Origin: Imbricaverruca yamaguchii
Lineage: Eukaryota; Arthropoda; Thecostraca; Neoverrucidae
NCBI GenBank assembly: GCA_034440575.1
Contig: JAOTOL010001457.1
Location: 675,001-739,000, forward strand
DNA length: 64,000 bases
Direction of reading: 5' to 3'
The position numbers and the translations under genes were made by a program. This document shows, piece after piece, positions 23,593 through 34,504 of this stretch; within the stretch, counting starts at the first letter, position 1; each line of letters begins with the position of its first letter. The notes below the pieces were generated by a model. That model worked only from the letters and a program-made list of their open reading frames with translations, ran no database searches and had not been told where the DNA came from.

Positions 23593-24930
23593 TTAGCACG
23601 CGCCCTGGAGGGCTTCTGAAAATTCCGCGCACTGGAGGGGGTCGGATTCCGCCCCCCTAAGATATCGGCTCCCATTAAGGCTCAAGCAACGAAATTCGCA
23701 AGGTGGATGGGCACGACCGTTAACTCCACTGTGTGCAAATTTCTTGATCTTAGGTCAATATCTTCAGGGTTAAACGAGGTCACAATGGCAAAATGTTCTG
23801 GTTTTGCGTGGCTTGGCTTGTCATTGCTATGGGTCGCTGTGATTGTGTTTAAATGCTCCAAAATTGGGATTAATAATGTTTTGGACATGACTAATGATGC
23901 AATACATATGCCAGATCCGCCATTTGACCACAGGTCATCGATCGATATGGGAGCACTTTCTCAGGTCATTACCTGCTCCAGTTACCGGAACCCGGCTGCC
24001 CACCCTGACTGCTCCGTTGGGCGGCTCGGCACAATCGGCTTCGCAAAGAAAGGAGTGAAATACATGAATAAAGTATAGAATGCTTAGGCACACAATGAGC
24101 AACAGTAGATTTCCGGATGTGTATGGAGTAACATGCAAAAGTGACATCAATCGCATGACAGTCATGTCAATTTACAACATTCCAGTTGACCAAGTTTGGT
24201 TCCATAAGCCTGTCATGATGACCTCGGCGACCTAACATGACCTTTAAACTATATAGCTTAACAATATGCATCAAACAAGTCGCTAGTGTTGTCTTTCCTT
24301 TTGCCAATATACGGGATGTGCATCCGCGCCGATTTTTGTGGTATGGAGCTGCGATTAAAAAAAAATTAACGGCCCATAATCTAAATACTTGTCGGCCGAT
24401 TTTCATTTTTCTTGCTTTAAACAATGCGCCTGTCATTTCTAAGCAGGTACGAAAAATGGCGTATATCGGCCTGTATATGGAGTTGTGTACGAAAAATCGG
24501 AGGGGTGGGTGGATTTCGCCCTTCACCCCTCCAGGACGTGTGTTAACCTGTCATGAACTTGATCTGACCGGGCCTCGGTGACCTGACATGACTTTGAAAC
24601 AATGTAGCACAACAATATACATCAAACAAGTCGCTAGTGTTGCCAAGAACACTTCCTTTTTGCCAATATTTGGGAAGCGCATCAGCGGCGATATTTGTGG
24701 TCTGGCGCTGAATTTTTTAATTTACCGACCCTAACTCGAAAATTTTCGGTCGATTTTCGTTTTTCTTGCTTTAAGCAACATGCGGTTCATTTTTAAGCAG
24801 GTACACAAACAATGGCGTATATCGGCCGGTAAAATCAGGAGTTATCTACGAAAACCGGAGGGGTGGGAGGATTTCAATACTTGGGAATCGCATTCAGCGA
24901 AATTCGCCCCCCTTTGCGCATATTTACAAG
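23593..24930 (+). mobile_element. composite TTAA-type element, copy 1 (decayed)
   Basis: Colinear over most of its length with 50964-52303. The left end reads TTAGCACGCGCCCTGGAGGG, one base away from the TTAACACGCG... end of the intact copy. The interior carries TGACCT/AGGTCA motifs, and the right half is present twice in tandem (about 24170-24545 and 24546-24920), each half containing a CAAACAAGTCGCTAGTGTTG landmark. An end-like sequence (CTCCAGGACGTGTGTTAA, 24529-24546) lies at the junction of the two halves. The far right end is degraded. No protein is encoded. Confidence 0.65.
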
Positions 24931-25065
24931 TTGGTTAGACACGCAGATCTGCTCAGAAGTTCGACAGAGTGTGCAATGCGCGCCATAGCCGAGTCATGTT
25001 GCTTTACATCGTCTTCGTCGCGTATTTCGTAAAATCATTAACGGCATAGCTTTTCAGATTTCGTT

Positions 25066-25605
25066 TTATTCATCAATATCCACAATTACACAACGCACAA
25101 GCACAATGCAATCATCAATACCCACAATCGCAAGCAAGTTCCGGGCTCGTAAATCGCCACACCTGACACCCTGCTGGCCGCCGGAGTAGCAATGGCCCTG
25201 CCCTATATCCCAGTAACTCGTGATCTCAGACCGTAACGCCCCCAGAGACCGGAGTGACGTGACAGACGAAGAGGTGGACGGAGACAGGCGGTTCCACGTG
25301 GTGGTGGTTCGGCAAGAGAGTGTCTTCTGGGTGGCAGCTAGATAGGTGTAAGTCACTAGCCAGAGACGAGGCCGACGTGGAGGACGGAGACAGGTGGTTC
25401 CACATGGTGGTGGTGACATGACAGGCGGAGAGGAGGGCGGAGACCGGCTGTTCCACGTGGCGGCGGCTCGGTAAGAGAATGCCTGCTGGGTGGATGCTTG
25501 CGTACACCTGGACAGATGTAAGTCGCCATCTGGGGGAACACTAGCGATTATCAGACTAAGAAACTTGTCTCGGGTACCTACAAACTTGGGCAATGCATGA
25601 CACAT
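25066..25605 (-). pseudogene. decayed LINE ORF2 C-terminal modules in tandem (tentative)
   Basis: The minus strand stays open for 179 residues and contains two related stretches, YRAAATWNSRSP and CRTTTTWNRLSP, each preceded by a DLHLSR/VTYTYLAA-like segment. The second is followed by a serine-rich SSSVTSLRSLGALRSE segment. This resembles the R-A-x3-WN-x-LP ... SSVxxF motif at the C-terminus of many LINE polymerases, here duplicated. At the DNA level it is an approximately 110-130 bp degenerate tandem repeat. The resemblance is from memory and short, so a simple GC-rich minisatellite remains possible. Confidence 0.35.
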
Positions 25606-26375
25606 TCGTTGTACAAGGTGGTTTGGTACAAGCTGGGCCCACCTGGACGACTATGGCTATGTGCACTAGAATTTAAAACACCCGAGTCGCTCTTTCGGTA
25701 CGCATGATTCCTGAACATGGCCAATATGCCAGTTCAAGGCGAAATATATTTGTAACTAGATTCCAAATGTGGGTCAAAGCTTAGCCTTGCTGCGGGGACA
25801 TTGTACGCAACCTTGTGACAAAAATAATTTGATAAAATATCATCCCATAATTTTGTGTTATGCACCGAGCTCCGCTCCCTGGTTGCATGCAGGGGTGTCG
25901 TTTTATGTTCTTTTGAAAGGTCAAGTGCCCCATCCATGTTCGCTTATCCCCCATAATTTAAACTTTTAGCATGGAACTCTATAGAGTGTGTGCCACTCTA
26001 ATCAAGTTCGGTCGGCCCATTGCATTCATGTATTTTGCCCCCACCCAAATAATTTTAAGAATTCAACCCGTGGTTGCATGTGTAGTGAAAATGTTACTCA
26101 CATGTACCCAAAAAGGAATACGCTATAGATAAATAACTGAAAGAGTCGGCCAAGGTTGCGACAATTATGCTACCGCATACATATGATATATCGTCTTATT
26201 TCTGGCATAAGCTTGTATCGAAACTTTATAAATGCAATCTTATTCCAACGCATAGAAGAAGACAGACACAAAGTGCCCACAAGCGCTTAGTGGTTTCACT
26301 GATAGAAGTTCAACAACAAAAGTAATTCAAGTTGAAAACTTGACGTTAACATGGAGAACATGATTACTACCAACC
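25606..26375. other. no recognisable gene
   Basis: AT-rich intergenic sequence without motifs or repeats that recur in the window. Confidence 0.45.
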
Positions 26376-26376
26376 A

Positions 26377-26525
26377 GGGATGCGGAGCCGGAGACGGAGC
26401 CGTAGCCGCCGGGACATTTTACTCGGAGTCGGAGTCGGAGCCGGAGCCTTCAAAAAGCGGGGCGGCTCACGTTTGGGATGTACGGAGCCGGAACCGGAGC
26501 CGGAGTCGGAGCGGGAGCCGTCCAA
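26377..26525 (+). repeat. (GGAGCC)n degenerate hexanucleotide repeat
   Basis: Two clusters of GGAGCC/GGAGTC units (26377-26450 and 26494-26525). They translate to Arg-Ser, Glu-Pro or Gly-Ala repeats in the three frames, with no reason to think any is used. Confidence 0.8.
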
Positions 26526-27192
26526 AATTTTCCAGGCTCCGCACCCTTGCTACCAAGAGGCTAGGACAACATAAATGCTGAAGAATTTCATCTTATTATG
26601 ACCGAAGTTGGTGTTGCAGTGCGGTCTCCATGCCATTGTATGCTATGGATAGTTTACCAATGAGACGTTATTGAGCCCCCCCATACAACTAATCAAACTC
26701 CATCGGTACAGCTTCCGTCATGGCCATCTTGACGGTATGCATAGCCGTAGCGGGATGGTCAGCTGCATGGGTTACTAAAGTGTGTCGTCACATATTCGCT
26801 CATATAATGGCCAGGGTTGATACATATAGCTCGCAATTGCTGGCATGGACCCTAATCGGATTATCGTGCCGTTTGTTTGTGCGCAAGCGAATTGCACCGC
26901 TGCTCTGTGCCGACCACTTTCTGAGAGCACATCGAATTTGAATTCGCAATCACCAGCTATAAACCGTGTCATAAACCGTGGTCGCGCGACACCCCCATCG
27001 TCTTTATCGCGAGGGCCATAAAGCCGTGGAATGTCGGCCCACGCAGCTATATCGGGTCAAGATGGCCATTTGGCTCGCTTCCCTATCAGTCGGTCGCCAC
27101 TACATGACTGAGATCAGGCTGTGTTGGAGGGCGTGGCTTCATCACAGCACTCTCGGGTGGTGAGTGGTTGTGTTTGTGTTGATCCAGTGCCA
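26526..27192. other. no recognisable gene
   Basis: Left flank of the long inverted-repeat transposon. Only short motif-free ORFs are present. Confidence 0.45.
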
Positions 27193-27194
27193 TA

Positions 27195-27835
27195 TGGGGC
27201 ATTCCACGTCAAATCGCACAAGAATTGGCTATTTTGAACCCGACCCCCTCCGATTTTTATGAAAATTGATACACCTGTAGTGCCAAGTGAACGAACCTCA
27301 CACGCCAACTTTCAGCCCTGGGTGACCTCTGGGGCCAGATTTAGAGGTCATCCTAGGTCGCCTATTTTTAACGACTTGACAACAATCAAATGCATATATA
27401 TTAGATGTTAATTAACTTAGCGGAACGACATTGGTGTTAAAGTGCGCAGAAACCCTTGGCCATTCAGAAATATGGCAAAAGTTGCACGTGACCTCTCCGT
27501 GACCCTTGACCTAACGAGGTCAAAGTATAAAAATGCATTTTTATATATGTTTGCCTGCCCCTAATTCGACTAAACGTGGCTGAATTAATGGTCCTGATAT
27601 TATCTAAGAGCGTGCAAAAAAGAAAGGCGGAGACTCTAAAACTTTTTGAGATATCGGCCTTTGAGTAGGTATTGTCATAGGACCAAATCGAAGCATGTCC
27701 CGATGCTATTTACCATATCATCGATGATAACTCTGGTTTCCTTGGTCCGATTATCGTCAAATTTGGTGGGCAAATCATCGGTGGCAAGCTGAACTATTTG
27801 ACAGATTTTCAAGTTGACCTGACCTCACATGACCT
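27195..27835 (+). repeat. left terminal inverted repeat
   Basis: Colinear reverse complement of 29424-30063. Shared blocks include the terminal ATTCCACGTCAAATCGCACAAG region, a GGGGGTCGGG-type block, a conserved GGCCATTC block, a GGCGGAGACT block, and TTACCATATCATCGATGATAA in the inner part. Confidence 0.8.
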
Positions 27836-27988
27836 GGCAGTGACCTCTCCATTACAAGCCAACAGGGAAACACAAATATTTTCCTGAACAAAAAACGCTG
27901 AATTTGGCTCGTACAGGCTATATTACCTAGTTTTAGGTTAGGCTACTCCAAACGAGCCAAGTTTTATTTTGAACAAGTGTCTTCTGCA

Positions 27989-28015
27989 AGGTCACGTGAG
28001 GTCACTATGAGGTCA
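27989..28015 (+). promoter_or_regulatory. three direct AGGTCA half-sites (DR4 + DR5)
   Basis: Three exact AGGTCA copies stand at 27989-27994, 27999-28004 and 28010-28015, separated by 4 and 5 bases. These spacings are those of classic nuclear-receptor direct-repeat elements. They lie inside the transposon core, about 420 bp downstream of the transposase gene's 3' end. Binding is inference. The whole element is enriched in this hexamer, so the arrangement may be a compositional accident. Confidence 0.4.
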
Positions 28016-28436
28016 TGTCACACTTTCGTCAATAACTTTATATAGAATCAAGATAGAGAAATAATTTTAATGCCATCGAGATCCTCTGGTTAATCATGAT
28101 GTATAATATGATCAAGCTAGGTCATCACTTGACCTCGGTTTAGGGTGACCTGGAGGTAAACTGGGGTCAGGATCAAATGTTCAGCTAGCTAAGTCATGTG
28201 ATACATCAATCAACGCGGCCTGACGAGGAAAATAGAATTGTAACAAAATTATATTTCTATCTTTATTTTGGCAAAAGTTTTTCGAAAAAAATATGTTTCC
28301 TCGGTTTTTATAGCCTGAATATATTGTTTCAGCTCGCGTGCGTTTCGTACTAACATTTTATCGGGAGGGCCAGTAAATGTTTCTGATATGCAAATAGCCG
28401 CGACCATAAAACAAGTTGAACAGCAGTACCGTATAT

Positions 28437-29434
28437 TCACGAAGAACTACCAACCTTTTTCGCCACACGTACCTCACGGCCCGTCTCGCTGCCGGAAAAC
28501 CATCTCACAACCACCATACCATTACGTGGAGACGGAGTAACACGATGGACATTCCTTGTTCCCGGTATTGTGCGAGCAGCTGCGAATCTGTCATTCAACG
28601 CTTTAGTTTCTTTGACCCACTCGGTTTTGGGAAAATACTCCACGCACGTGCCGGTGGCATGGTTTTTTACAAACTGATAAAACTGGTCCGGGATCTCAAT
28701 CAGAGTTCCTTGCAGACTTCCCTTTTTAGCTAACCTTTTCAACGTCCCACCAATGCCATCACACGGTCCCTTTCCGTGAGCGGTTGCGAAGAAATGCCAC
28801 TCGGCGTCTATTCCAAAGTCGACGGAATGCTCTGCCAAATTTAGGAAATTCTTACAATTTTTGTATAGCGAGGCAGCCCCATCTGAAAAATAAAATATCT
28901 TCTTGGGGCGCTGGCCTAATTCTGCTTCCAGGCGCTCAATGAGTTTTCCTTGAAACAGGTGGACAGCCACAGTATCATGCGTCAGGCAGTCGGAAATGGC
29001 AGAGTAAGAAAATGTTTGAGGTCCCCTGCGTTGTTTCGCCAATAAGCCACAAACGGATGGATTGTCACCTGCAGTTTGTTCCAGTGATGGGACTGTACCT
29101 CATCCTGTGTAACCATAGCGTAGTTTTCGGAAAAATCTCCAATAACAATTACCTCTGCAGGAGCTAGTGTTTCCTTTAGGCCTTTCAGATAATTGCCTTG
29201 GGCACGGGCGACAAAATCATGCTTTACAAGTATTTCCAGCTGCTCACAAAATGATCGCACAAAATCTTCAGAAGTTTGCGTAACCACCTCTAAGGTGTAC
29301 CTATCAGTATTAGTCCACTTTCGGTACTCAATGTTATCGATTTCTCGGTTATCATGAATCATATCATGGCCATGAATATTCACGTAAGTTGCAATATTGC
29401 ATGTATTTAGGCAATACAAACTTCCCAAGGTCAT
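28437..29434 (-). pseudogene. transposase-like gene, frameshifted
   Basis: Two overlapping minus-strand frames (28982-29434, 150 residues; 28437-29042, 201 residues) read as one protein interrupted by a frameshift near 29005-29015. The first frame contains an acidic strand, VIVIGDFSENYAMV, followed by HHWNKLQVTIHPFVAYW. The second contains DTVAVHLFQ, then FYFSDGAASLYKN, then EWHFFATAHGKGPCDGIGG. Each acidic residue ends a predicted hydrophobic strand, as in DDE/RNase H-fold transposases, so Asp in GDFSEN and Asp in FSDG are the likely catalytic pair. The EWHFF...HGKGPCDG signature recurs, from memory, in uncharacterised repeat proteins of cnidarians and arthropods. The gene starts at the inner edge of the right inverted repeat and probably lacks its original N-terminus. 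It is not functional as it stands. Confidence 0.65.
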
Positions 29435-30063
29435 GTTAGTTCATGTGAGGTCATGTCAACCTGAAAATCTGGAAAATAGTTCAGTTTGCCACCGATGACT
29501 TGCGCAACAAATTTGACGATAATCGGACGAAGGTAACCAGAGTTATCATCGATAATATGGTAAATAGCCTCGGGACATGCATGCATTTGGTCCTATGACA
29601 ATACTCGAAGGCCGATATCTCAAAAGGTTTTCAAGTCTCCGCCTTTCTTTTTGCAGGTTCTTAGATAATATCACGACCATTAATATAGCACCGTTTCGTC
29701 GAATTAGGGGCAGGCAAAGATATATAAAAATATATTTGTATACTTTGACCTGGTTAGGTCAAAGGTCACGGGGAGGTCACGTGCAACTTTTGCCATATTT
29801 TTGAATGGCCCAGGGCTTCTGCACACTTTGACACCAATTTCATTCCGCTAAGTTAAATAACACACGAGATATTTGCAATTTATTGATGTCAAGTCGGTAA
29901 AAAATCGTGACCTAGGATGACCTCTATATCTGACCCCAGAGGTCACTCTGGGCTAAAAGTTGGCGTGATGTGTTCTTTTACTTGGTACTACAGGTGTACC
30001 AATTTTCATCAAAATCGGAGGGGGTCGGGGAATTTCTTGTGCGATTTGACGTGGAATGACCCA
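29424..30063 (-). repeat. right terminal inverted repeat
   Basis: Partner of 27195-27835. Its outer end reads, on the minus strand, TGGGTCATTCCACGTCAAAT. The transposase start codon (29434) lies a few bases inside its inner edge. Confidence 0.8.
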
Positions 30064-30065
30064 TA

Positions 30066-31120
30066 AAGTACTTCAACTTGCCGCCTCCACCCCCTCCCTC
30101 CCCCACACACAAGCACAAGATTCGCTATGGCGGACTCATTTGGCTCACACTTTGCGATTGTATTATTGCCATTATTGATATCGCGTACACATATTGGTAT
30201 TGCGTATCATAATGGCATCCAAATGTACTATGACTGTCATGTCACAGTGGCATTCAGACATGTGCCTATGGCATGCACCATGGCCTTTGCGATGTGTGGT
30301 CATGTGGTCAAATGACCACTGATCGGCACCTGGGCGGGAGCGATGGCGGAGTCGTGAGTCGGTGTCCACGAGTCTCCGGGACTAGTCTCGGTAGACACAT
30401 ACCACCGACACTCCGATAAGCATTGCTTTGGTGATAATATGCCTAATATGTAACCTACCTGAACATCAGGCTGGTTGAGGTGCAAAGTTTTGATAAAGCA
30501 AAAGAAAATGCATCACAAAATATAGGATAAAGCATGAACAAAGTATCAAAGAAGAGGAAGAAGAAAATGTTGCAACATAAAGTTCCTAATTAAACGCTAC
30601 ATGGAAAACATGTTTCCCGGCAATACATGATAGCGCATACAAGAATACCTACTAAAATGTCGCCCGACACTCACGGCTCAGATATAACAGCTGCCTTGAA
30701 GTGGTTCCTAAGTCAAGGTGGAATTGATCATGTATCGAACAATGCAAAGACGGTTCCATGCATTTATGGTACGCTCCAGGAGTGGTGCTTCCTGTCTCCC
30801 TGATAGGTGGCATTGTAGGGCTTACAGCTGTTGTCGAGGTGTACTATGTATTGTTCGCTGCGGTGTGTGGATTCTGAATGTTGCAAGATCTTTTAGTTTG
30901 TGTGGTCCTTTCGCGTCCTTAAAAATTTATGCATCAGGTCGCAGTTGTTAAATGATATCACTACCACCGTCTCTGACTTCATCCTCTTCACACCAAATCG
31001 CTGCTCTCGTGCTTCTTTTCCTTGTCCGCATGTTCCGCATGCGATTGCACGGCTGTGTGACATGCCTTTACACCGGACAAAAGTAGCTGTTATTAAAAAT
31101 TGTGCAAGTATATCCCGTTG
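30066..31120. other. no recognisable gene
   Basis: Right flank of the transposon. The only notable composition is a C-rich patch at about 30080-30112. No coding signal. Confidence 0.45.
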
Positions 31121-31121
31121 T

Positions 31122-31808
31122 CAAGCCCATCCCTTCGTCCGTTTCAATCCACATCCTGCTCCCTGGGTCCGTTCGTCTACCCTGCTGCCAAGCCCATTGC
31201 TTCGTCCGCCCCGTTCCACATCTCGCTGCCTGGTCCCGTCCTCCTGCCCCGCTACCAAGCCTATTGCTTCGTCCGCCCTGTTCCACATCTCGCTGCCTGG
31301 TCCCATCCTCCTGCCCCGCTACCAAGCCCATTGCTTCGTCCGCCCCGTTCCACATCTCGCTGCCTGGTCCCGTCCTCCTGCCCCGCTACCAAGCCCATTG
31401 CTTCGTCCGCCCCGTTCCACATCTCGCTGCCTGGTCCCGTCCTCCTGCCCCGCTACCAAGCCCCATTGCTTCGTCCGCCCCGTTCCACATCTCGCTGCCT
31501 GGTCCCGTCCTCCTGCCCCGCTACCAAGCCCATTGCTTCGTCCTCCCTGTTCCACATCTCGCTGCCTGGTCCCGTCCTCCTGCCCCGCTACCAAGCCCAT
31601 TGCTTCGTCCGCCCCGTTCCACGTCTCGCTGCCTGGTCCCGTCCTCCTGCCCCGCTACCAAGCCCTTTGCTTTGTCCGCCCTGTTCCACATCTCGCTGCC
31701 TGGTCCCGTCCTCCTGTCCCCGCTACCAAGCCCATTGCTTCGTCCGCCCCGTTCCACGTCTCGCTGCCTGGTCCCGTCCTCCTGCCCCGCTACCAAGCCC
31801 ATTGCTTG
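31122..31808 (+). repeat. 67-bp minisatellite, about 10 copies
   Basis: Units start with CCCATTGCTTCGTCCGCCCC and run 66-68 bp. The first copy is diverged, and most others differ by a few bases. Because 67 is not a multiple of three and stops are absent from the unit, three + frames and several minus frames stay open for 90-315 codons. Single-base length variants (for example an extra C near 31463 and an extra T near 31717) shift the frame between units. The pattern shows non-coding tandem expansion rather than a repeat protein. Confidence 0.95.
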
Positions 31809-33390
31809 GTCTCCATGTCCAGTTGCTTTAGAATAGCCGTTTTGTAAAACAAAAAATCATATCAGCTTGTCCCCACGCCAAAACTTCAGCGCCCGGGGCA
31901 CCGGCTTCGCTTGGTGACAAAAGCATAACATTTCCTCTATGCCAAAGTTGCTGGCATGCAAATCATCTTATATCGCTGGAATCAACATGCGGCAGCCGTC
32001 TGGCCGAATTACCTGATCCAGTTCCTCCTTCGTCGTCAGTGTTCCACGGGGGCACTCTCAGGTTCCTTTCTCCACCTATGCCCCCGGTCACGAAGTTTGA
32101 GGCCTCCTACCCAGCGTGTGCTTCCTGTTATAGCAATGCAGTTGTAAAAAGTTGCAAAGCATGTAAAGTGAGTAGTTATTTTTGAATGGATTTAGTTTAA
32201 CTCCCGTTTTAACAGAATGCATTAATACAATGATGAAAAGCAAGCGCATTTGATCACTCTACTCTCCGCTAGTACCATGCTACTTCGAACAACATGGATA
32301 TCGACAAAGGTAACGATTGACACAGATCTAGTAGACGTAGAAAGCACAGCTGGTCAAACGCAAAATAGATGATCAAATTTGGATATGTTTGGAATGAACA
32401 TATTCTGTGACAAAGTGGCACACGTTAAGATGTAGCAATCAGAACAACATGCGTACACATAATCGAACAGAAATCCGACAGCGATGTGCATTTCCCTGTT
32501 TGCGAGGTATGTACTACACCTCCCGCGCTAGCTGATCCATTCGGGAAATGACATAAAAATAATTACCTCCAAAATTAGCAACCATGATAGAAAGATATTG
32601 TACGGGCTTTGTCACCCGCATTAAGCATTTAAAATTGGATCTTGTAGCACTAAATAAGGACTCGTGGGCCGTGAAGATCAAATCATGATCGGAAGCAAGA
32701 GGGGCGCGATGCTGAGAACTCCTATACAGACTTGCTTGCCCCTGCCTGCCATACCAGTTTACCTTCCACCGTCGAGTGCCACAATGCATGCCGAGCTTAT
32801 CGTTGCTTCACGTCTAAGCGTGTTTCGAGAGCAAGCATTTGATTGTTCACTAGTATTACATTTCTGCTGCTTCTGCTACCAATGACGTTGCACCGCGAGG
32901 AACGCGGCGTAAACAACACACAACGTGTCATCTTGATTGCGTGGACACACAACGAATGCGCAATTAACAGCCTTCGTCCAAGCTGCGCACCGCCGTCACG
33001 CCGCGATGGATCTCGTGCGGAGCGCTGCCGCTGGGCCCTCACTCCATCTCAATGCAAATGGCTGGCTGCGACGAGTCGTTGCTGTCAGTCGGTTGGCACC
33101 GGGTCCACTCGTGCACCGGCCAGTCGGCCGCCACGTCCGGCGGCGACGATCGGCTCGAATTTACGCCGCCAAATGCCGCGATTAACAAGCGGTGCGTCTC
33201 GCGAGACGAGTGTAATTTGCATACAGAGTTTGCGTTGTGCGCAAAATCGCCGTCTCCGCTCCGTCAACTCTTGCGGCGTCGCTTTGTTCCCCCGAGGCAC
33301 ACGCAAAAATTATTATGCTTTAATTGCATGGGACAGGCGCATCGAGTTCCGCCAGCCCGCTTCTAACCCTACTTCTTGTTCATTGTTGTA
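31809..33390. other. no recognised gene; GC-rich patch
   Basis: The part at about 32880-33310 is CpG-containing and open in several frames but shows no protein motif. It might belong to the 5' region or a long terminal repeat of the Ty3 element that follows, although no matching second copy was found. Confidence 0.35.
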
Positions 33391-33491
33391 TTCAGTAGTT
33401 TGTGCCACCAGTTCCATCCGGAGATTGGTGGTGTGGTTCTCTCACTAGCTGTACCTGCCAATGGCGCCAGTTGGCTTTCAGTCCGTCTTTA

Positions 33492-33494
<3 letters not shown>

Positions 33495-33567
<73 letters not shown>
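33495..33567. repeat. (TA)n microsatellite
   Basis: A pure TA run. A near-palindrome (GCCAATGGCGCCAGTTGGC, about 33457-33475) lies just to its left. Confidence 0.95.
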
Positions 33568-33569
<2 letters not shown>

Positions 33570-33947
33570 TTCCTTATTTCCGGTTCCCTTTTCTTCAAAT
33601 AGTGTCACGCACACCGAGTCACTATTTATCCCAACGGCTATGCTCATGATTATGCTTCGCGCTCGCTTTCGCTATATCTTCCTCTTCATTTCCATGGTTA
33701 GCCACTATATCAGTGGTCCTAGCCCGCATTTCTTCCCTGCTTTTTTCCGAAGGCCCGATAGCTATTCCATCCAACGCCGTGTCACCAAAAGGGGAAGAAC
33801 TAGAAGAGCGGTGTCGAGTTGAGGTGGGAGGGTGTGAGCTGGGCCGGCCCAGTCTGGTTATCGCCGAGCGCTGCGGAATACACGGTCCTGGTGTCAAAGT
33901 TTTCTCTTCGTGAACTATAAGCTATTTTGGTCTCTTTTTGTGTTGTG

Positions 33948-34478
33948 ATGGCGGGGCCCGGGAGTGAGGACTCTGTTACGGCAGTGCGAGTTGCGGACGA
34001 GTCGCCGGCCGGTCAGAAGATTGACCCGCGCTTGATCGACACCTTCGACAGAACCGGCGACGTCGTGGGCTGGTATACGCAAGCGGTCCTGCTGTGCGAG
34101 TACCGGGGTGCGTCGCCTGCGGATGTGCTGCCGATGCGCCTGAGAGACGACGCGTTCGCCATCTGGCAGCAGCTACCGCCGGAGGACCGCCGGTCGCTCG
34201 ACCGGGTCCGGGACGCGCTGTTCGTGGCGTTCGGGATGGACGCCTGCGAGGCGCACGCAACGTTTACGACGTTCCGACTCCAGGCCAACGAGAGCGTCGA
34301 TGTGTTCCTGACGAGCCTGCAGAAGTGCACCGCTCTGTTCGGCGGTGTGTCGGACCAGCAGTTGGCGGCCGCGCTCGTGAACGGGTTACCCGCGGTCGTT
34401 AGCGCTGTCGTGCTGGCGGGAGCCCAGCCAGAGAAGCGGATCTGCTCAGTACGCTGTCACGCGCACGCACGGCGTTGA
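33948..34478 (+). pseudogene. Ty3-type gag (capsid-like) fragment
   Basis: The frame reads as a retrotransposon capsid. It has an early FDRTGDVVGWYTQAVLL segment, then LRDDAFAIWQQLPPEDR, then a FVAFGMDACEAHATF segment and a final GGVSDQQLAAALVNGLP. The order and spacing fit Ty3/gypsy gag, in which helices of this kind assemble the particle. I chose the Met at 33948 because the residues before it (from a TTG) look like leader. The frame shifts out at 34478, and a zinc-knuckle-like CYRC motif follows in another frame at about 34520. Very high GC at third positions contrasts with the AT-rich flanks. Confidence 0.7.
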
Positions 34479-34504
34479 AGGCGGAGAGGTGTCGCGCGAC
34501 CGAG

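Larger units (their letters stand above)
27195..30063 (-). mobile_element. DNA transposon with ~640-bp terminal inverted repeats
   Basis: Both ends carry the same sequence in opposite orientation, starting TGGG and continuing CATTCCACGTCAAATCGCA. The inverted match continues, at roughly 80% by eye, for about 640 bp (27195-27835 and 29424-30063). The element is flanked by TA on both sides (27193-27194 and 30064-30065), consistent with a TA target duplication. The 1.6-kb core holds a minus-strand transposase-like gene broken by a frameshift. Inverted repeats and core are rich in TGACCT/AGGTCA. Long inverted repeats with a central transposase indicate a cut-and-paste element. I cannot assign the superfamily with certainty. 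Confidence 0.8.

Noticed and set aside
31122..31808. CRISPR-like regular repeats
   Set aside because: Units are directly adjacent with no unique spacers, the genome is eukaryotic, and no cas genes are present. The same applies to the 34-bp array at 58.4 kb.
30900..31847. 315-residue and similar ORFs in three + frames
   Set aside because: Generated by the 67-bp minisatellite. Unit-length variants shift frames, and there is no sign of selection for any one frame.
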